A stretch of 64,000 nucleotides of DNA from Sphingopyxis macrogoltabida (lineage in GTDB: Bacteria > Pseudomonadota > Alphaproteobacteria > Sphingomonadales > Sphingomonadaceae). The translations under genes and the position numbers were made by a program. The notes beneath the pieces were generated by a model. The model made no database searches. It was not told the origin of the DNA and saw only the letters and a program-made list of their open reading frames with translations. The stretch spans positions 1,922,501-1,986,500 of the forward strand of contig NZ_CP009429.1 in NCBI RefSeq assembly GCF_001314325.1, in the 5' to 3' direction. Below, one piece after another: positions 49,537 through 58,280 of the stretch (position 1 is its first letter; every line of letters starts with the position of its first letter).

Positions 49537-50528
49537 AATATCGTAAGCTCGGCCACGGCCTTGAAGTCTCCGCCATCGGCATCGGCTGCATGCCGATGAT
49601 CAAGGGCGGCAACATCCTCTATGGCGAAAATGCCGATCTCGGCGAATCGACGCGCACCATTCATCGCGCGATCGACCTTGGCGTCACCTTTTTCGACACC
49701 GCGCAAATCTATGGCCCGTTCAGCAACGAGGAACTGCTCGGCGAAGCGATCCGCGGCAAGCGCGACGGGCTGGTCATCGCGACCAAATTCGGTTTCCGGT
49801 TCGAGGGGCAGAAGATCGTCGGGGTCGACGGATCGCCCGCCAACGCCCGCGCCGCGTGCGAAGGCTCGCTCCAGCGGCTCGGCATCGATACGATCGACCT
49901 GTTCTACCAGCACCGCGTCGATCCCTCGATCGCGATCGAGGAGGTCGTCGGCGGGATGATGGAGCTGGTGAAGGAGGGCAAGGTCCGCCACATCGCGCTG
50001 TCCGAAGCCGGACCCGAGACGATCCGCCGTGCCGCCAAGGCGGCGCCGATCACCGCATTGCAGAGCGAATATTCGATCTGGGAACGCGAGGTCGAGGACG
50101 AAATCCTGCCCGCCTGCCGCGACAACGGCATCGGCTTCATCCCCTATTCGCCGCTTGGCCGCGGTTTCCTTGCCGGCACGATCCGCAGCCGCGACGAATT
50201 GCCCGAAAACGACTGGCGGCGGAACGATCCGCGCTATTCGGAGGAGAACCTCCCCGCCAACCTCGCGATCGTCGATGCGATTGCCGGGATCGCGGCGAAG
50301 CATGGCGTGTCGAACGCCCAGATCGCCCTTGCCTGGCTGCTCGCACAGGGCGACGATATCGTCCCCATCCCCGGCACCAAGCGCCGCACGACGATGGAGG
50401 ACAGCGTCGCCGCCGCCGACGTGACGCTCGACGCCGATGACCTCGCCGCGATTGACACAGCCGCGCCGAAGGGCGGGACGAACGGACCGCGCTACGGGGA
50501 ACAAGGCATGCGGATGGTGCGTCTGTAG
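49533..50528 (+). CDS. Aldo/keto reductase
   Basis: 331 residues. Tetrad Asp/Tyr in FFDTAQIYGP, Lys in IATKFG, His in YQHRVDP. The IPGTKRRTTMEDSVAA segment is the cofactor loop. Its own ribosome site GCAGGAG sits inside the symporter gene, and its start overlaps that stop, so the two are co-expressed. Confidence 0.9.
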   Translation: MKYRKLGHGLEVSAIGIGCMPMIKGGNILYGENADLGESTRTIHRAIDLGVTFFDTAQIYGPFSNEELLGEAIRGKRDGLVIATKFGFRFEGQKIVGVDGSPANARAACEGSLQRLGIDTIDLFYQHRVDPSIAIEEVVGGMMELVKEGKVRHIALSEAGPETIRRAAKAAPITALQSEYSIWEREVEDEILPACRDNGIGFIPYSPLGRGFLAGTIRSRDELPENDWRRNDPRYSEENLPANLAIVDAIAGIAAKHGVSNAQIALAWLLAQGDDIVPIPGTKRRTTMEDSVAAADVTLDADDLAAIDTAAPKGGTNGPRYGEQGMRMVRL

Positions 50529-50556
50529 GGCGGCCGAAGGCAGGACTTTTTGCCTT

Positions 50557-50629
50557 CGTCACCCCGGACTCGATCCGGGGTCCATGACTTCGGCGCTGCG
50601 ATGGACCCCGGATCGAGTCCGGGGTGACG
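50557..50629. repeat. Double-hairpin repeat, family B copy 3
   Basis: CGTCACCCCGGACTCGATCC and its reverse complement flank a 25-base spacer; each half is also a hairpin. It separates the aldo/keto reductase and Arr genes, both plus-strand. Confidence 0.9.
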
Positions 50630-50678
50630 TCCGACGGGGTCAGTGACCAAAAAAAGCGGGCTCGCAACGACAAGGACG

Positions 50679-51104
50679 ATGACGATGGCCGAAGTGCTGG
50701 ACGAAGGGCCGTTCTTTCACGGCACGATCGCCGATTTGCGCGTCGGCGATTTCCTCATGGCGGGCCGCCGCTCGAACTATCGCCCCGAAGTGGTGATGAA
50801 CCATATCTACTTCACAGCGCTCGTGAACGGTGCAGGGCTTGCCGCTGAAATTGCGGCACTTATCGAAGGTGACACCGTTCCGCGCGTCTATCTCGTCGAG
50901 CCGACCGGGGCATATGAGAATGACCCCAATGTCACCGACAAGAAATTTCCGGGCAACCCCACCCGGTCTTACCGCAGCAGCGCGCCGCTCAGGATCGTAG
51001 GCGAAATCACCGATTGGCCCCGATTGACGCCCGAAGCGCTGCAGATGTGGCGGGAAAGGCTGATCGCGCTGCCTTCGGACGAACGCGGCGAAATCATCAA
51101 CTGA
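50679..51104 (+). CDS. arr: Rifampin ADP-ribosyltransferase Arr
   Basis: About 141 residues, normal for Arr. Motifs: FFHGTIADLRVGD opening, VYLVEPTG, ENDPNVTDKKFPGNPTRSYRS and LRIVGEITDW. Inactivates rifamycins with NAD as ADP-ribose donor. ATG at 50679 with AAGGACG ahead; a GTG at 50643 would add twelve basic residues unlike the family. It stands alone, with no integron or transposon, so it is probably intrinsic. Overlaps the next, convergent gene by 8 bases. Confidence 0.85.
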   Translation: MTMAEVLDEGPFFHGTIADLRVGDFLMAGRRSNYRPEVVMNHIYFTALVNGAGLAAEIAALIEGDTVPRVYLVEPTGAYENDPNVTDKKFPGNPTRSYRSSAPLRIVGEITDWPRLTPEALQMWRERLIALPSDERGEIIN

Positions 51105-51639
51105 TGCCCTTCTGCTCCATCCGCGCGCATAGCTCGTCGACCTTTGCCGCCAGCTCGCCGATCCGCATCTGGTCGAGCTTTTCGTGCAGCCGCATGATTT
51201 CGAGCTCGGCGCGCAGGTTGATCTCGTAGTCGACGCTGGCGGTCAGCCGGTCCTTTGCCGACTGGCGGTTCTGGCTCATCATGATGATCGGCGCCTGCAC
51301 CGCGGCGAGCGTCGAGAGCATCAGGTTGAGGAAGATGAAGGGATAGGGGTCGAAAGCGAGCCCGAAGCGCTGCAACACCTCCGAATTGAGCAGCATCCAG
51401 CCGAGCAGCACCAGCGAAAAGACGATGATGAACCCCCACGAGCCGCCGACCGCCGCGACGCGGTCGGCGAGCCGGTCGCCGGTGCTTGCCTGCGCATCGC
51501 CGATATCGGCGGCGTCGCGGCTGCTCGGCGCGCGGGCGGCGATCGCCTGCACGACGCGGACTTCTTCGGGATCGAGCTGGTCGAAGGCGCGGCCGAGCAG
51601 GCGCAGCGACAGGTCGTTGAGATGCGTGCCCGCGTTCAT
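51097..51639 (-). CDS. DUF1003 membrane protein
   Basis: 180 residues: polar N-terminus (to 55), two helices (about 68-88 and 100-125) with the DUF1003 motif LNLMLSTLAAVQAPIIMMSQNRQSAKDR, then a charged coiled-coil tail. Function unknown. ATG at 51639 decided by composition. Confidence 0.87.
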   Translation of the reverse strand: MNAGTHLNDLSLRLLGRAFDQLDPEEVRVVQAIAARAPSSRDAADIGDAQASTGDRLADRVAAVGGSWGFIIVFSLVLLGWMLLNSEVLQRFGLAFDPYPFIFLNLMLSTLAAVQAPIIMMSQNRQSAKDRLTASVDYEINLRAELEIMRLHEKLDQMRIGELAAKVDELCARMEQKGIS

Positions 51640-51646
51640 GCCGCTC

Positions 51647-52345
51647 CTATCCGATCCAGCGCCAGATGCCCGCGACCATATAGCCGAGCGCGCCATGCGC
51701 CCAGGTCGCGGCGATCCACAGCACGATGCCGCCGAACAAGGCGTGCGGCCGCGGCAGCGTATCGCCCCATGGCGCACCGCCAAGCTGGCGGGCGAAGGGC
51801 ACGAAGCTCGTCCGCGCCGCCCAGTGCCGCCAGCTATCGCCCATCAACCGCGCTTTTTTAACGTCCTGTCCCGCCGACCCGGCGAGTGCGAGGAAGGCGA
51901 TCATCCCCGAGAGTATGAACTGCGCCGGCGTCGGCATCACCAGCGCATGCGCGAAGGCCCAGAGCGCGAAGCCCCACATCATCGGATGGCGCGTGATCGC
52001 ATAGACGCCGCGCGGTGCGCCCTGCGCGGCAAAGGCGGCGTTCGGCGCGGGCAGCGCCGGGTTGCCGATCAGCGACCCCATGAACAGCACGCTCGCGAAC
52101 AGGACGAGCAATGACGCAAAGGCCCACAGCGCGTCGCCGGCGACCCACAAGGGCGGCTCGGGCGGCATTCCGCGCCACGCTTGCACCACCATGATGAACG
52201 TCGCGATCGCGACGATCGAATAGATGATCAGGAACGCCCGCTCGCCCATCCGTCCGGCGAGCGGCGCGCGCAGCGGATGCGACAGCGCGAAATGCGTGCC
52301 GACGAACAGGACGCATGTGGTGACCAGCAGCGACATCGGTTGCAT
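51647..52345 (-). CDS. NnrU-family membrane protein
   Basis: 232 residues, about six helices with the NnrU landmarks GTHFALSHPLRAPL, GVYAITRHPMMWGFALW and HWAARTSFVPFA. NnrU is linked to nitric-oxide reduction, though no nor/nir gene is near; many genomes carry it alone. 7 bases upstream of DUF1003 on the same strand. Confidence 0.87.
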   Translation of the reverse strand: MQPMSLLVTTCVLFVGTHFALSHPLRAPLAGRMGERAFLIIYSIVAIATFIMVVQAWRGMPPEPPLWVAGDALWAFASLLVLFASVLFMGSLIGNPALPAPNAAFAAQGAPRGVYAITRHPMMWGFALWAFAHALVMPTPAQFILSGMIAFLALAGSAGQDVKKARLMGDSWRHWAARTSFVPFARQLGGAPWGDTLPRPHALFGGIVLWIAATWAHGALGYMVAGIWRWIG

Positions 52346-52398
52346 CGGGCCCTCTCCCTCCCTTCTTCCCCTTGCGCCGCGTTGGTCAGTCGCGGCGC

Positions 52399-53805
52399 CT
52401 ATCTGTCATAGGCTTTCGGCAACGCGCCCTCGCCCGGCGTCGCATAACGGTCGCGCAGGCGATCCTGCCGGGTCGTCAGCGACTGCGCCTTGCCGTCGAT
52501 CCACACGGCGGTCGGCCGGCTGCCGAGTTCGAGCGGATCGTCATCCCAGATCACGACGTCGCCGACGCGGCCGGGGCGCAGCGATCCGATGCTGCCCTCC
52601 ATGCCGACCGCGCGCGCCGGTGCACTGCTGATCGAGGCGAAGGCCTGATCCCAGCTCAGCCCGCTTGCACCCGGCAGCTTCGCCAGCCCGACGAGATTGC
52701 CGGCATATTGGGTGGCATAGCCCATTTTATGCGCATCGTCGTCGTCGAAGACACCGACCGAGATGTCGACGCCCGCCGCTTTCAATCGCCCAGCGTTCGA
52801 CTGCGTCGCGCCGAGCCGTTCGAAACTGTCGGGCAGGTCGCTGAGCGGCGACACCAGCACCGGCACCTTGGCCGCCGCGATCTCGCGCGCGACCAGCCAG
52901 CCTTCGGTGACCCCGACAAGGACGAGCTTCAGCGCCGGAAATTCGCTCTTCAGCTTGATGACGTTCAATATATCGGCGGCGCGGTCGACGCGGACGAACA
53001 GCGGCGTCGTGCCGTCGATCACTCGCACCAGCGCCTCGGCGTCGGCGCGCTGGATCATCGCGTCATTGCCCCATTCGGCCAAGGTTGCGGGATTGCGCGC
53101 ATAGCTGCGTGCGGCGAGCAATTGTTCGCGGAACAAGAGGAAGGTCGCGGCGCGGCTGCCGCCCGCCTTCGCCGACCCGTCCTCGCCGAACGCGACGAAT
53201 TGCAGCGCGCGCGGACGCGTCACCATGTCCATGTCGTCGGCAAGGTCGACGACCGCGCCCTGCCCGGCGAACAAATTGCTGCTCGCGCTCGGCGCGACGA
53301 TCGCGCGGGTGACGCCCGAGGCGCGGTTGACCGCGACCGGCGAGCCCATCGGGTTGAGCGCGGGCGCGATGTCGAGCCCGGCGGAAAAGCGCGAACGCGC
53401 CGCGCCGCGATCGTTCGTTCCGGTAACGGCGTCGACCTCGACCAGCCCGACGCGGCTGAACGCCGCAACGATGCCGGGCGTCACATAGCGGCCCTGCGCA
53501 TCGACGCGCTCGACCCCGGCGGGCACGGCAACGCCGGCGCCCGCCGCGACGACCTTGCCGCCGCGGATGACGACCGAACCGCCCTCGACCGGGGCGCTGC
53601 CGTCGCCGATGACGAGCTTTGCATTGACGATCGCGACGTCCTGCGCGGCGGCGGGCGTGGTAAGCGCCAGGGCTGCAACCAATGCACTCCCCAATTCCGC
53701 TCGTGTCGAGCGAAGTCGAGACACCCCGAAGGCGCGCACGACTGATGGGCATCTCGACTTCGCTCGATGCGAACGGAAATTGAGGAAGGTGACGAGATTT
53801 CTCAT
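52399..53805 (-). CDS. Amidohydrolase-like protein with repeat inside the signal peptide
   Basis: 468 residues. Start ATG 53805 overlaps the previous stop and has AGGGAG ahead. Residues about 11-37 (RSHRAKSRCPSV, then RLRSTRAE) are read straight through a family A repeat, pushing the hydrophobic core (LGSALVAALALTTPAAA) to about 38-55. The usual D-x-H-x-H metal site is replaced (TPGIVAAFSRVGLVEVD), and the late HDDAN loop reads DDDDAH, so metal binding is doubtful. Paired with an intact amidohydrolase and a peptide transporter. Confidence 0.85.
   Translation of the reverse strand: MRNLVTFLNFRSHRAKSRCPSVVRAFGVSRLRSTRAELGSALVAALALTTPAAAQDVAIVNAKLVIGDGSAPVEGGSVVIRGGKVVAAGAGVAVPAGVERVDAQGRYVTPGIVAAFSRVGLVEVDAVTGTNDRGAARSRFSAGLDIAPALNPMGSPVAVNRASGVTRAIVAPSASSNLFAGQGAVVDLADDMDMVTRPRALQFVAFGEDGSAKAGGSRAATFLLFREQLLAARSYARNPATLAEWGNDAMIQRADAEALVRVIDGTTPLFVRVDRAADILNVIKLKSEFPALKLVLVGVTEGWLVAREIAAAKVPVLVSPLSDLPDSFERLGATQSNAGRLKAAGVDISVGVFDDDDAHKMGYATQYAGNLVGLAKLPGASGLSWDQAFASISSAPARAVGMEGSIGSLRPGRVGDVVIWDDDPLELGSRPTAVWIDGKAQSLTTRQDRLRDRYATPGEGALPKAYDR
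53697..53776. repeat. Double-hairpin repeat, family A copy 3, inside a gene
   Basis: Same arms as copies at 13636 and 32577 but inverted in orientation. It lies wholly within the 5' coding region of the amidohydrolase-like gene (53805 start) and leaves its frame open. Confidence 0.9.
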
Positions 53806-55214
53806 TTCACATCTCCCTCGCCCGGCTGGCCGAGCTCGAAGTCGCTCACCGGCCGCCGTTTCGGGTCCATCGCGTCGAACATCAACGCGCCGTCGATCCA
53901 CACCTTTTCGGGGCGCGTATAGGCGCTGAACGGATTGCCGTTCCACAGCACGACGTCGGCCATCTTGCCGGGTTTCAGGCTGCCCGTCTTGTCGCCGATC
54001 CCCAGCGCCTTCGCCGGGTTCCACGACAGCCAGGTCCACGCCTGTTCGTCGCTGATCTGCATCCCCATGCGGCGGCCGGCCTTCAGCGCCTTCGCCGCTT
54101 CCTGATTGAGCCGCTGGATCTGGTTGGCGTCGTCCGAATGGACGATCGTGCAGGCGCCGGCCTTGTATACCAGCGGGATATTCTCGTTCACGCTGTCATA
54201 GGCTTCCATCTTGAAGCCCCACCAGTCGGCCCACATCGCCGAACAAATGCCCTCTTTCGCAAGGATATCGGCGATCTTGTACGCTTCGACCGCGTGGTGG
54301 AAGGTCGACACTTTGTAACCGAATTCCTTCGACATATCGATGACCAGCGCCATTTCGTCGGCGCGGTAGCAATGATTGTGGACGAGGATTTCGCCCGCCA
54401 ACACCCCCGCGAGCGTTTCCATCGCCAGGTCGCGGTCGACGACCTTGCCGTCGTCCATCTTCTTCTTGTACGCCGCCGCTTTCTGCCACGTCGCGCGGTT
54501 GACCGCGAAATTGCCCATGCGGGTCGAGGGCATCCGCCCCTTGGCGCCATAGACGCGCTTCGGATTCTCGCCGCACGCCATTTTGAGGCCATAGGGCGCG
54601 CCCGGGAATTTCATCCCCTGCACGGTGCGCGAGGGCACATTCTTGAGCGTGATCGAGCGGCCGCCCATCAGGTTCGCGCTGCCCGGCAATATCTGGAGCG
54701 ACGTCACGCCGCCATTGGCCAGCGCGCGGCTGAAGCCCGGATCCTGCGGCCAGACGCTATGTTCGGACCAGACCTCGGGCGTCGTCGGCGACGTCGCCTC
54801 ATTGCCGTCCGAATGCGCATCGACGCTGGGCGAAGGATAGTCGCCGAGGTGGCTGTGGATGTCGATCACCCCGGGGGTAACGAACTTGCCGGTCCCGTCG
54901 ACGATATCGGCGCCCTCGGGGATCGGTGTGTCGGAACCGCCGACCGCTTCGACCTTGCCGCCCGCGAGCAGCACGGTGCCATTGTCGATCCGCCCACCCT
55001 CGCCGTCGAAGATGGTGACGCCGCGCACCGCCGTCGGGCGGCCGGGGTAAGGCTTGTAGGTCGAGGGATAGGGATCCTTGTCGAACTTGACCGGCTTCGC
55101 CGCCGGCGCGGCGGGCTCGTCGCCCGCCGACTTCGCATCGGACCCCGTCGCCGCACAACCGGCGAACGCCAGCGACACCGCAGCCAGCAGGCTGCCCTTC
55201 ACGCCCCGGATCAT
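53802..55214 (-). CDS. Amidohydrolase lipoprotein (imidazolonepropionase-like)
   Basis: 470 residues: lipobox AGC (Cys20) anchors it to the envelope. Metal-dependent hydrolase site intact: DIHSHLG near 118, HNHCYRADE and FHH further on, and HSDDANQ as the late Asp loop. Probably cleaves a peptide or cyclic amide in the periplasm. Three bases after the POT transporter stop. Confidence 0.9.
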   Translation of the reverse strand: MIRGVKGSLLAAVSLAFAGCAATGSDAKSAGDEPAAPAAKPVKFDKDPYPSTYKPYPGRPTAVRGVTIFDGEGGRIDNGTVLLAGGKVEAVGGSDTPIPEGADIVDGTGKFVTPGVIDIHSHLGDYPSPSVDAHSDGNEATSPTTPEVWSEHSVWPQDPGFSRALANGGVTSLQILPGSANLMGGRSITLKNVPSRTVQGMKFPGAPYGLKMACGENPKRVYGAKGRMPSTRMGNFAVNRATWQKAAAYKKKMDDGKVVDRDLAMETLAGVLAGEILVHNHCYRADEMALVIDMSKEFGYKVSTFHHAVEAYKIADILAKEGICSAMWADWWGFKMEAYDSVNENIPLVYKAGACTIVHSDDANQIQRLNQEAAKALKAGRRMGMQISDEQAWTWLSWNPAKALGIGDKTGSLKPGKMADVVLWNGNPFSAYTRPEKVWIDGALMFDAMDPKRRPVSDFELGQPGEGDVK

Positions 55215-55217
55215 CGC

Positions 55218-56858
55218 TTACGCCCCCTTCGGTTCGGGATGGGTGCCCGCAGCCTGCGGTTCGCCCAGTTCCTCGCGACCGGCGATGTCGCGGTCGCGCA
55301 GCGTGTCGAGGTGCATCCACTTCTTCACGATCGGCGACAGCGCGAGCACGACGACGCTGACGCCGATGGTGATCAGGCCGATTTCCCAATAGATGCCGAG
55401 CGTCGCTTCCTTGGTCATGTTGCCGCTTTCGCCGCCCGTCGCCTCGCCGATCTTGCCGGCGACGAAATTGCCGACCGCGGTCATGTAGAACCATGCCCCC
55501 ATGATCAGCGACGCGAGGAAGCTCGGCGCCAGCCGGTTCATCGCGCTGAGCCCGACCGGCGACAGGCAAAGCTCGCCCGTCGTGTGGAGCAGATAGAGCA
55601 TGAAGACGAAGAAGACCGGCGTCGCGACCGCGGGCCCGACGCTGTTCGCGCCCCAGACAAAAACGAGGAAGCCAAGGCCGACCTGGGCGAGCGCCAGCGC
55701 GAACTTCGCGGGCGCCGACGGTTCGAGCCCGCGCTTGCCGAGCCATTGCCACAGCGCCGCAAAGACCGGCGCAAAGAGGATGATGTAGATGGGGTTGATC
55801 GACTGGAACACCGACGCGGGAACGCCGCCCTTGTCGACAAAACGGTCGGTATAGAGGTTGAAGCTGCCGCCGGCCTGTTCGAACAGACCCCAGAACAGCG
55901 GGTTCAATGCGATCAGGAACAGGATCGCGAACATGCGCTCGCGCGGTTCCTTGTCGAGCTTGAAACTTTCGTAGAGGACATAGCCGAGCAGCGCGAGGCC
56001 CGAGACGATCAGGATATTCTGGATGACGTCCTGATACTGGACCAGCGCCCACATCACCGCGACCGCGGCGATGCCGATGCCATAGATCGAAATTTCCTTG
56101 TTGCGCGCCAGCGGCGCCGGTGCCTCGCCCGCGCCGAGCAGGACGTTCTTTCCGAGGACGAAGACGATCAGGCCGGCGACCATGCCGATGCCGGCGAGGC
56201 CGAAGCCATAGGCCCAGCCGATCTTCTGACCGAGATAGCCGACGAGGATCGTGCCGAGCGCGGCGCCGACGTTAATCCCCATGTAGAAAATGGTGTAGGC
56301 GGCGTCGCGGCGGGCATCGGTCAGACGATAGAGCTGCCCGACCATCACCGAGATGTTCGCTTTCAGGAAGCCCGAGCCGACGATGATCAGCGCCAGCGCC
56401 AGCCAGAAGACGTTGATCGCGCCTTCGGACTGCTTGACCGCAGCATCGGTGATCCCGTGATCACCCTCGACCGCCATGAACAAATGGCCGAGCGCGAGCA
56501 GGACGCCGCCGAACAGCACCGCCTTGCGCTGCCCCAGATAGCGGTCGGCCAGATAGCCGCCGAGCACCGGGGTGATGTACACAAGGCTGGTATAGGCTCC
56601 ATAGATCAGGTTCGATTTGCCGTCCGAAAACAGCCAGTGCTGCGTCAGATAGAAAATCAGCAACGCGCGCATGCCGTAATAGGAGAAACGCTCCCACATT
56701 TCGGCGAAGAACAACATGTACAGGCCCTTGGGGTGGCCAGCGAATTCGGGTTTCTTGCTGCCTGCAATCAGTGCCCCGATGGTCAGGAACACCCCCAGCA
56801 CGACCAGCGCGATCACCGCGATCCAGTCGCCTTCGTCCCAAAGGCCCATGTCTTTCAT
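55218..56858 (-). CDS. POT-family proton-coupled peptide transporter
   Basis: 546 residues with 12-14 helices. Proton/peptide signature EMWERFSYYGMRALLIFYL (ExxERFxYYG) near 52-70 and GGYLADRYLGQRK are intact. Imports di- and tripeptides. First of a tight three-gene unit with two amidohydrolases, which suggests peptide scavenging. The promoter gap to the divergent nitroreductase gene is about 190 bases. Confidence 0.93.
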   Translation of the reverse strand: MKDMGLWDEGDWIAVIALVVLGVFLTIGALIAGSKKPEFAGHPKGLYMLFFAEMWERFSYYGMRALLIFYLTQHWLFSDGKSNLIYGAYTSLVYITPVLGGYLADRYLGQRKAVLFGGVLLALGHLFMAVEGDHGITDAAVKQSEGAINVFWLALALIIVGSGFLKANISVMVGQLYRLTDARRDAAYTIFYMGINVGAALGTILVGYLGQKIGWAYGFGLAGIGMVAGLIVFVLGKNVLLGAGEAPAPLARNKEISIYGIGIAAVAVMWALVQYQDVIQNILIVSGLALLGYVLYESFKLDKEPRERMFAILFLIALNPLFWGLFEQAGGSFNLYTDRFVDKGGVPASVFQSINPIYIILFAPVFAALWQWLGKRGLEPSAPAKFALALAQVGLGFLVFVWGANSVGPAVATPVFFVFMLYLLHTTGELCLSPVGLSAMNRLAPSFLASLIMGAWFYMTAVGNFVAGKIGEATGGESGNMTKEATLGIYWEIGLITIGVSVVVLALSPIVKKWMHLDTLRDRDIAGREELGEPQAAGTHPEPKGA

Positions 56859-57045
56859 GTAAATGCGTCCCTTTTCCCGGATATTTTGACCGCGGCTTCC
56901 CGCCGCGCGAATGGGGCAACCTAGCGCGAAAATTTCTCATGGGAAGAATCTAATTGCGCGTGAAACCGGTTCATCCGGGCCAAAAACTGTTGCGAACGAT
57001 TCGCAACACTTGCGTTATGCGCCCGAAAACGCCACATGCGCTGCC

Positions 57046-57627
57046 ATGTTCAACAACACCTCCTCGCTACTCGCCCACCTCGCCACCCGCCGCTCGGGAA
57101 AGGCGCGCGACATGGTCGCGCCCGGCCCCGATGCCGCCACGCTTCGTGAGATCATCGCGCTCGCGCTGCGCACCCCCGATCATGGCAAGCTCGCCCCCTG
57201 GCGCGTCGTCACGGTCGCGGACGACCAGCGCGAAGCCTTCGCGACCTTGCTTAAAAATGCCTGGGTCGCCGAAAATCCGGGCGCGGCGGGAATGGACCTG
57301 TCGGCGCTCGACCAGTTCGCGCATCAGGCGCCGACGCTGCTCGTCCTCCTCTCCACCCCCGTGCAGGGCGTGAAAATCCCGCTGTGGGAGCAACAGATGT
57401 CGGCCGGCGCGGTCGGCATGAACCTGCTCCATGCCGCGCACGCGCACGGTTTCGTGGGAAGCTGGCTGACCGGCTGGGCCGCATACAGCCCTCAGGTGGC
57501 GCAGGCTTTCGGGGCGCGCGAGGGCGACACGATCGTCGGCTATTTCTTCCTCGGCACCGCGGGCGGCGCGCTGTCCGAACGACCACGGCCCGAATATGAC
57601 GACGTCGTGAGCGCCTGGGACATTTAA
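57046..57627 (+). CDS. Nitroreductase family protein
   Basis: 193 residues of the NfsB/YdjA type: LATRRSGKARDMVAPGP opening, LRTPDHGKLAPWRV, and GFVGSWLTGWAAYSP. FMN-dependent NAD(P)H oxidoreductase of unknown substrate. ATG 57046 starts where the family begins. Confidence 0.88.
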   Translation: MFNNTSSLLAHLATRRSGKARDMVAPGPDAATLREIIALALRTPDHGKLAPWRVVTVADDQREAFATLLKNAWVAENPGAAGMDLSALDQFAHQAPTLLVLLSTPVQGVKIPLWEQQMSAGAVGMNLLHAAHAHGFVGSWLTGWAAYSPQVAQAFGAREGDTIVGYFFLGTAGGALSERPRPEYDDVVSAWDI

Positions 57628-57698
57628 TTTCAGAAGTGCGCCAGAATTTGTAAGGAAGCACGTTTGACTGTGCTGCTGTCTTATGGCATTAAGGCGGC

Positions 57699-58046
57699 AT
57701 GCTCGATCAGTCCAAACCCGTGTACCAGCGCCTGCGCGATGTCATCGCCAACGCCATCCTCGACGGCAGCTTCCGCGACGGCGACATGTTGCCGTCGGTG
57801 CGCTCGCTCGCGGCCGAGCAGGGCGCCAACCCGCTGACCGTCGCCAAGGCTTACCAGACCTTTCAGGACGAAGGGCTCGTAACGGTAAAGCGCGGCGTCG
57901 GAATGTTCGTCGCGCAAGGTGCGACCGAGCGGCTGCGGACGCTGATGCGCGAGGATTTCCTCGCCAATGTCTGGCCGCCGGTCGCCGAGCAGATGCGGCG
58001 GATCGGGCTGGATGCGCGGACCCTTCTCGACCTGACCGAGGCCTGA
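57699..58046 (+). CDS. GntR family regulator, YtrA type
   Basis: 115 residues: winged HTH (PVYQRLRDVIANAILDG, then LPSVRSLAAEQGANPLTVAKAYQ) plus the short two-helix C-terminus of the YtrA subgroup, which usually controls an ABC transporter; none is adjacent. Confidence 0.9.
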   Translation: MLDQSKPVYQRLRDVIANAILDGSFRDGDMLPSVRSLAAEQGANPLTVAKAYQTFQDEGLVTVKRGVGMFVAQGATERLRTLMREDFLANVWPPVAEQMRRIGLDARTLLDLTEA

Positions 58047-58132
58047 GACCGACGAAACGCGGCTCGATCGTGTCGGCCTTATCCGGCTGGAGCGGCTTTG
58101 GGGTGGTGAGCGGACTTAATTCCTGTCACTCC

Positions 58133-58216
58133 CGTCATCCCGGGCTTGACCCGGGACCCGCCTTTCTTGGCACGCTCGAAAGGCAAGGCAGGCCCCGGGT
58201 CAAGCCCGGGGTGACG
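58133..58216. repeat. Double-hairpin repeat, family B copy 4
   Basis: CGTCATCCCGGGCTTGACCC on the left and GGGTCAAGCCCGGGGTGACG on the right around a 40-base spacer that can itself pair. It sits between the convergent GntR and prsT genes. Confidence 0.9.
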
Positions 58217-58280
58217 AAGAGGATGATGTCCGGCTTCCAACCATTAGCCGTCATCCGAACCCTGAAACCCGACTTCGCCC

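Noticed and set aside
54138..56924. Open frame of over 900 codons on the plus strand opposite the peptide transporter
   Set aside because: Antisense shadow of two well-recognised minus-strand genes; no motif or ribosome site.
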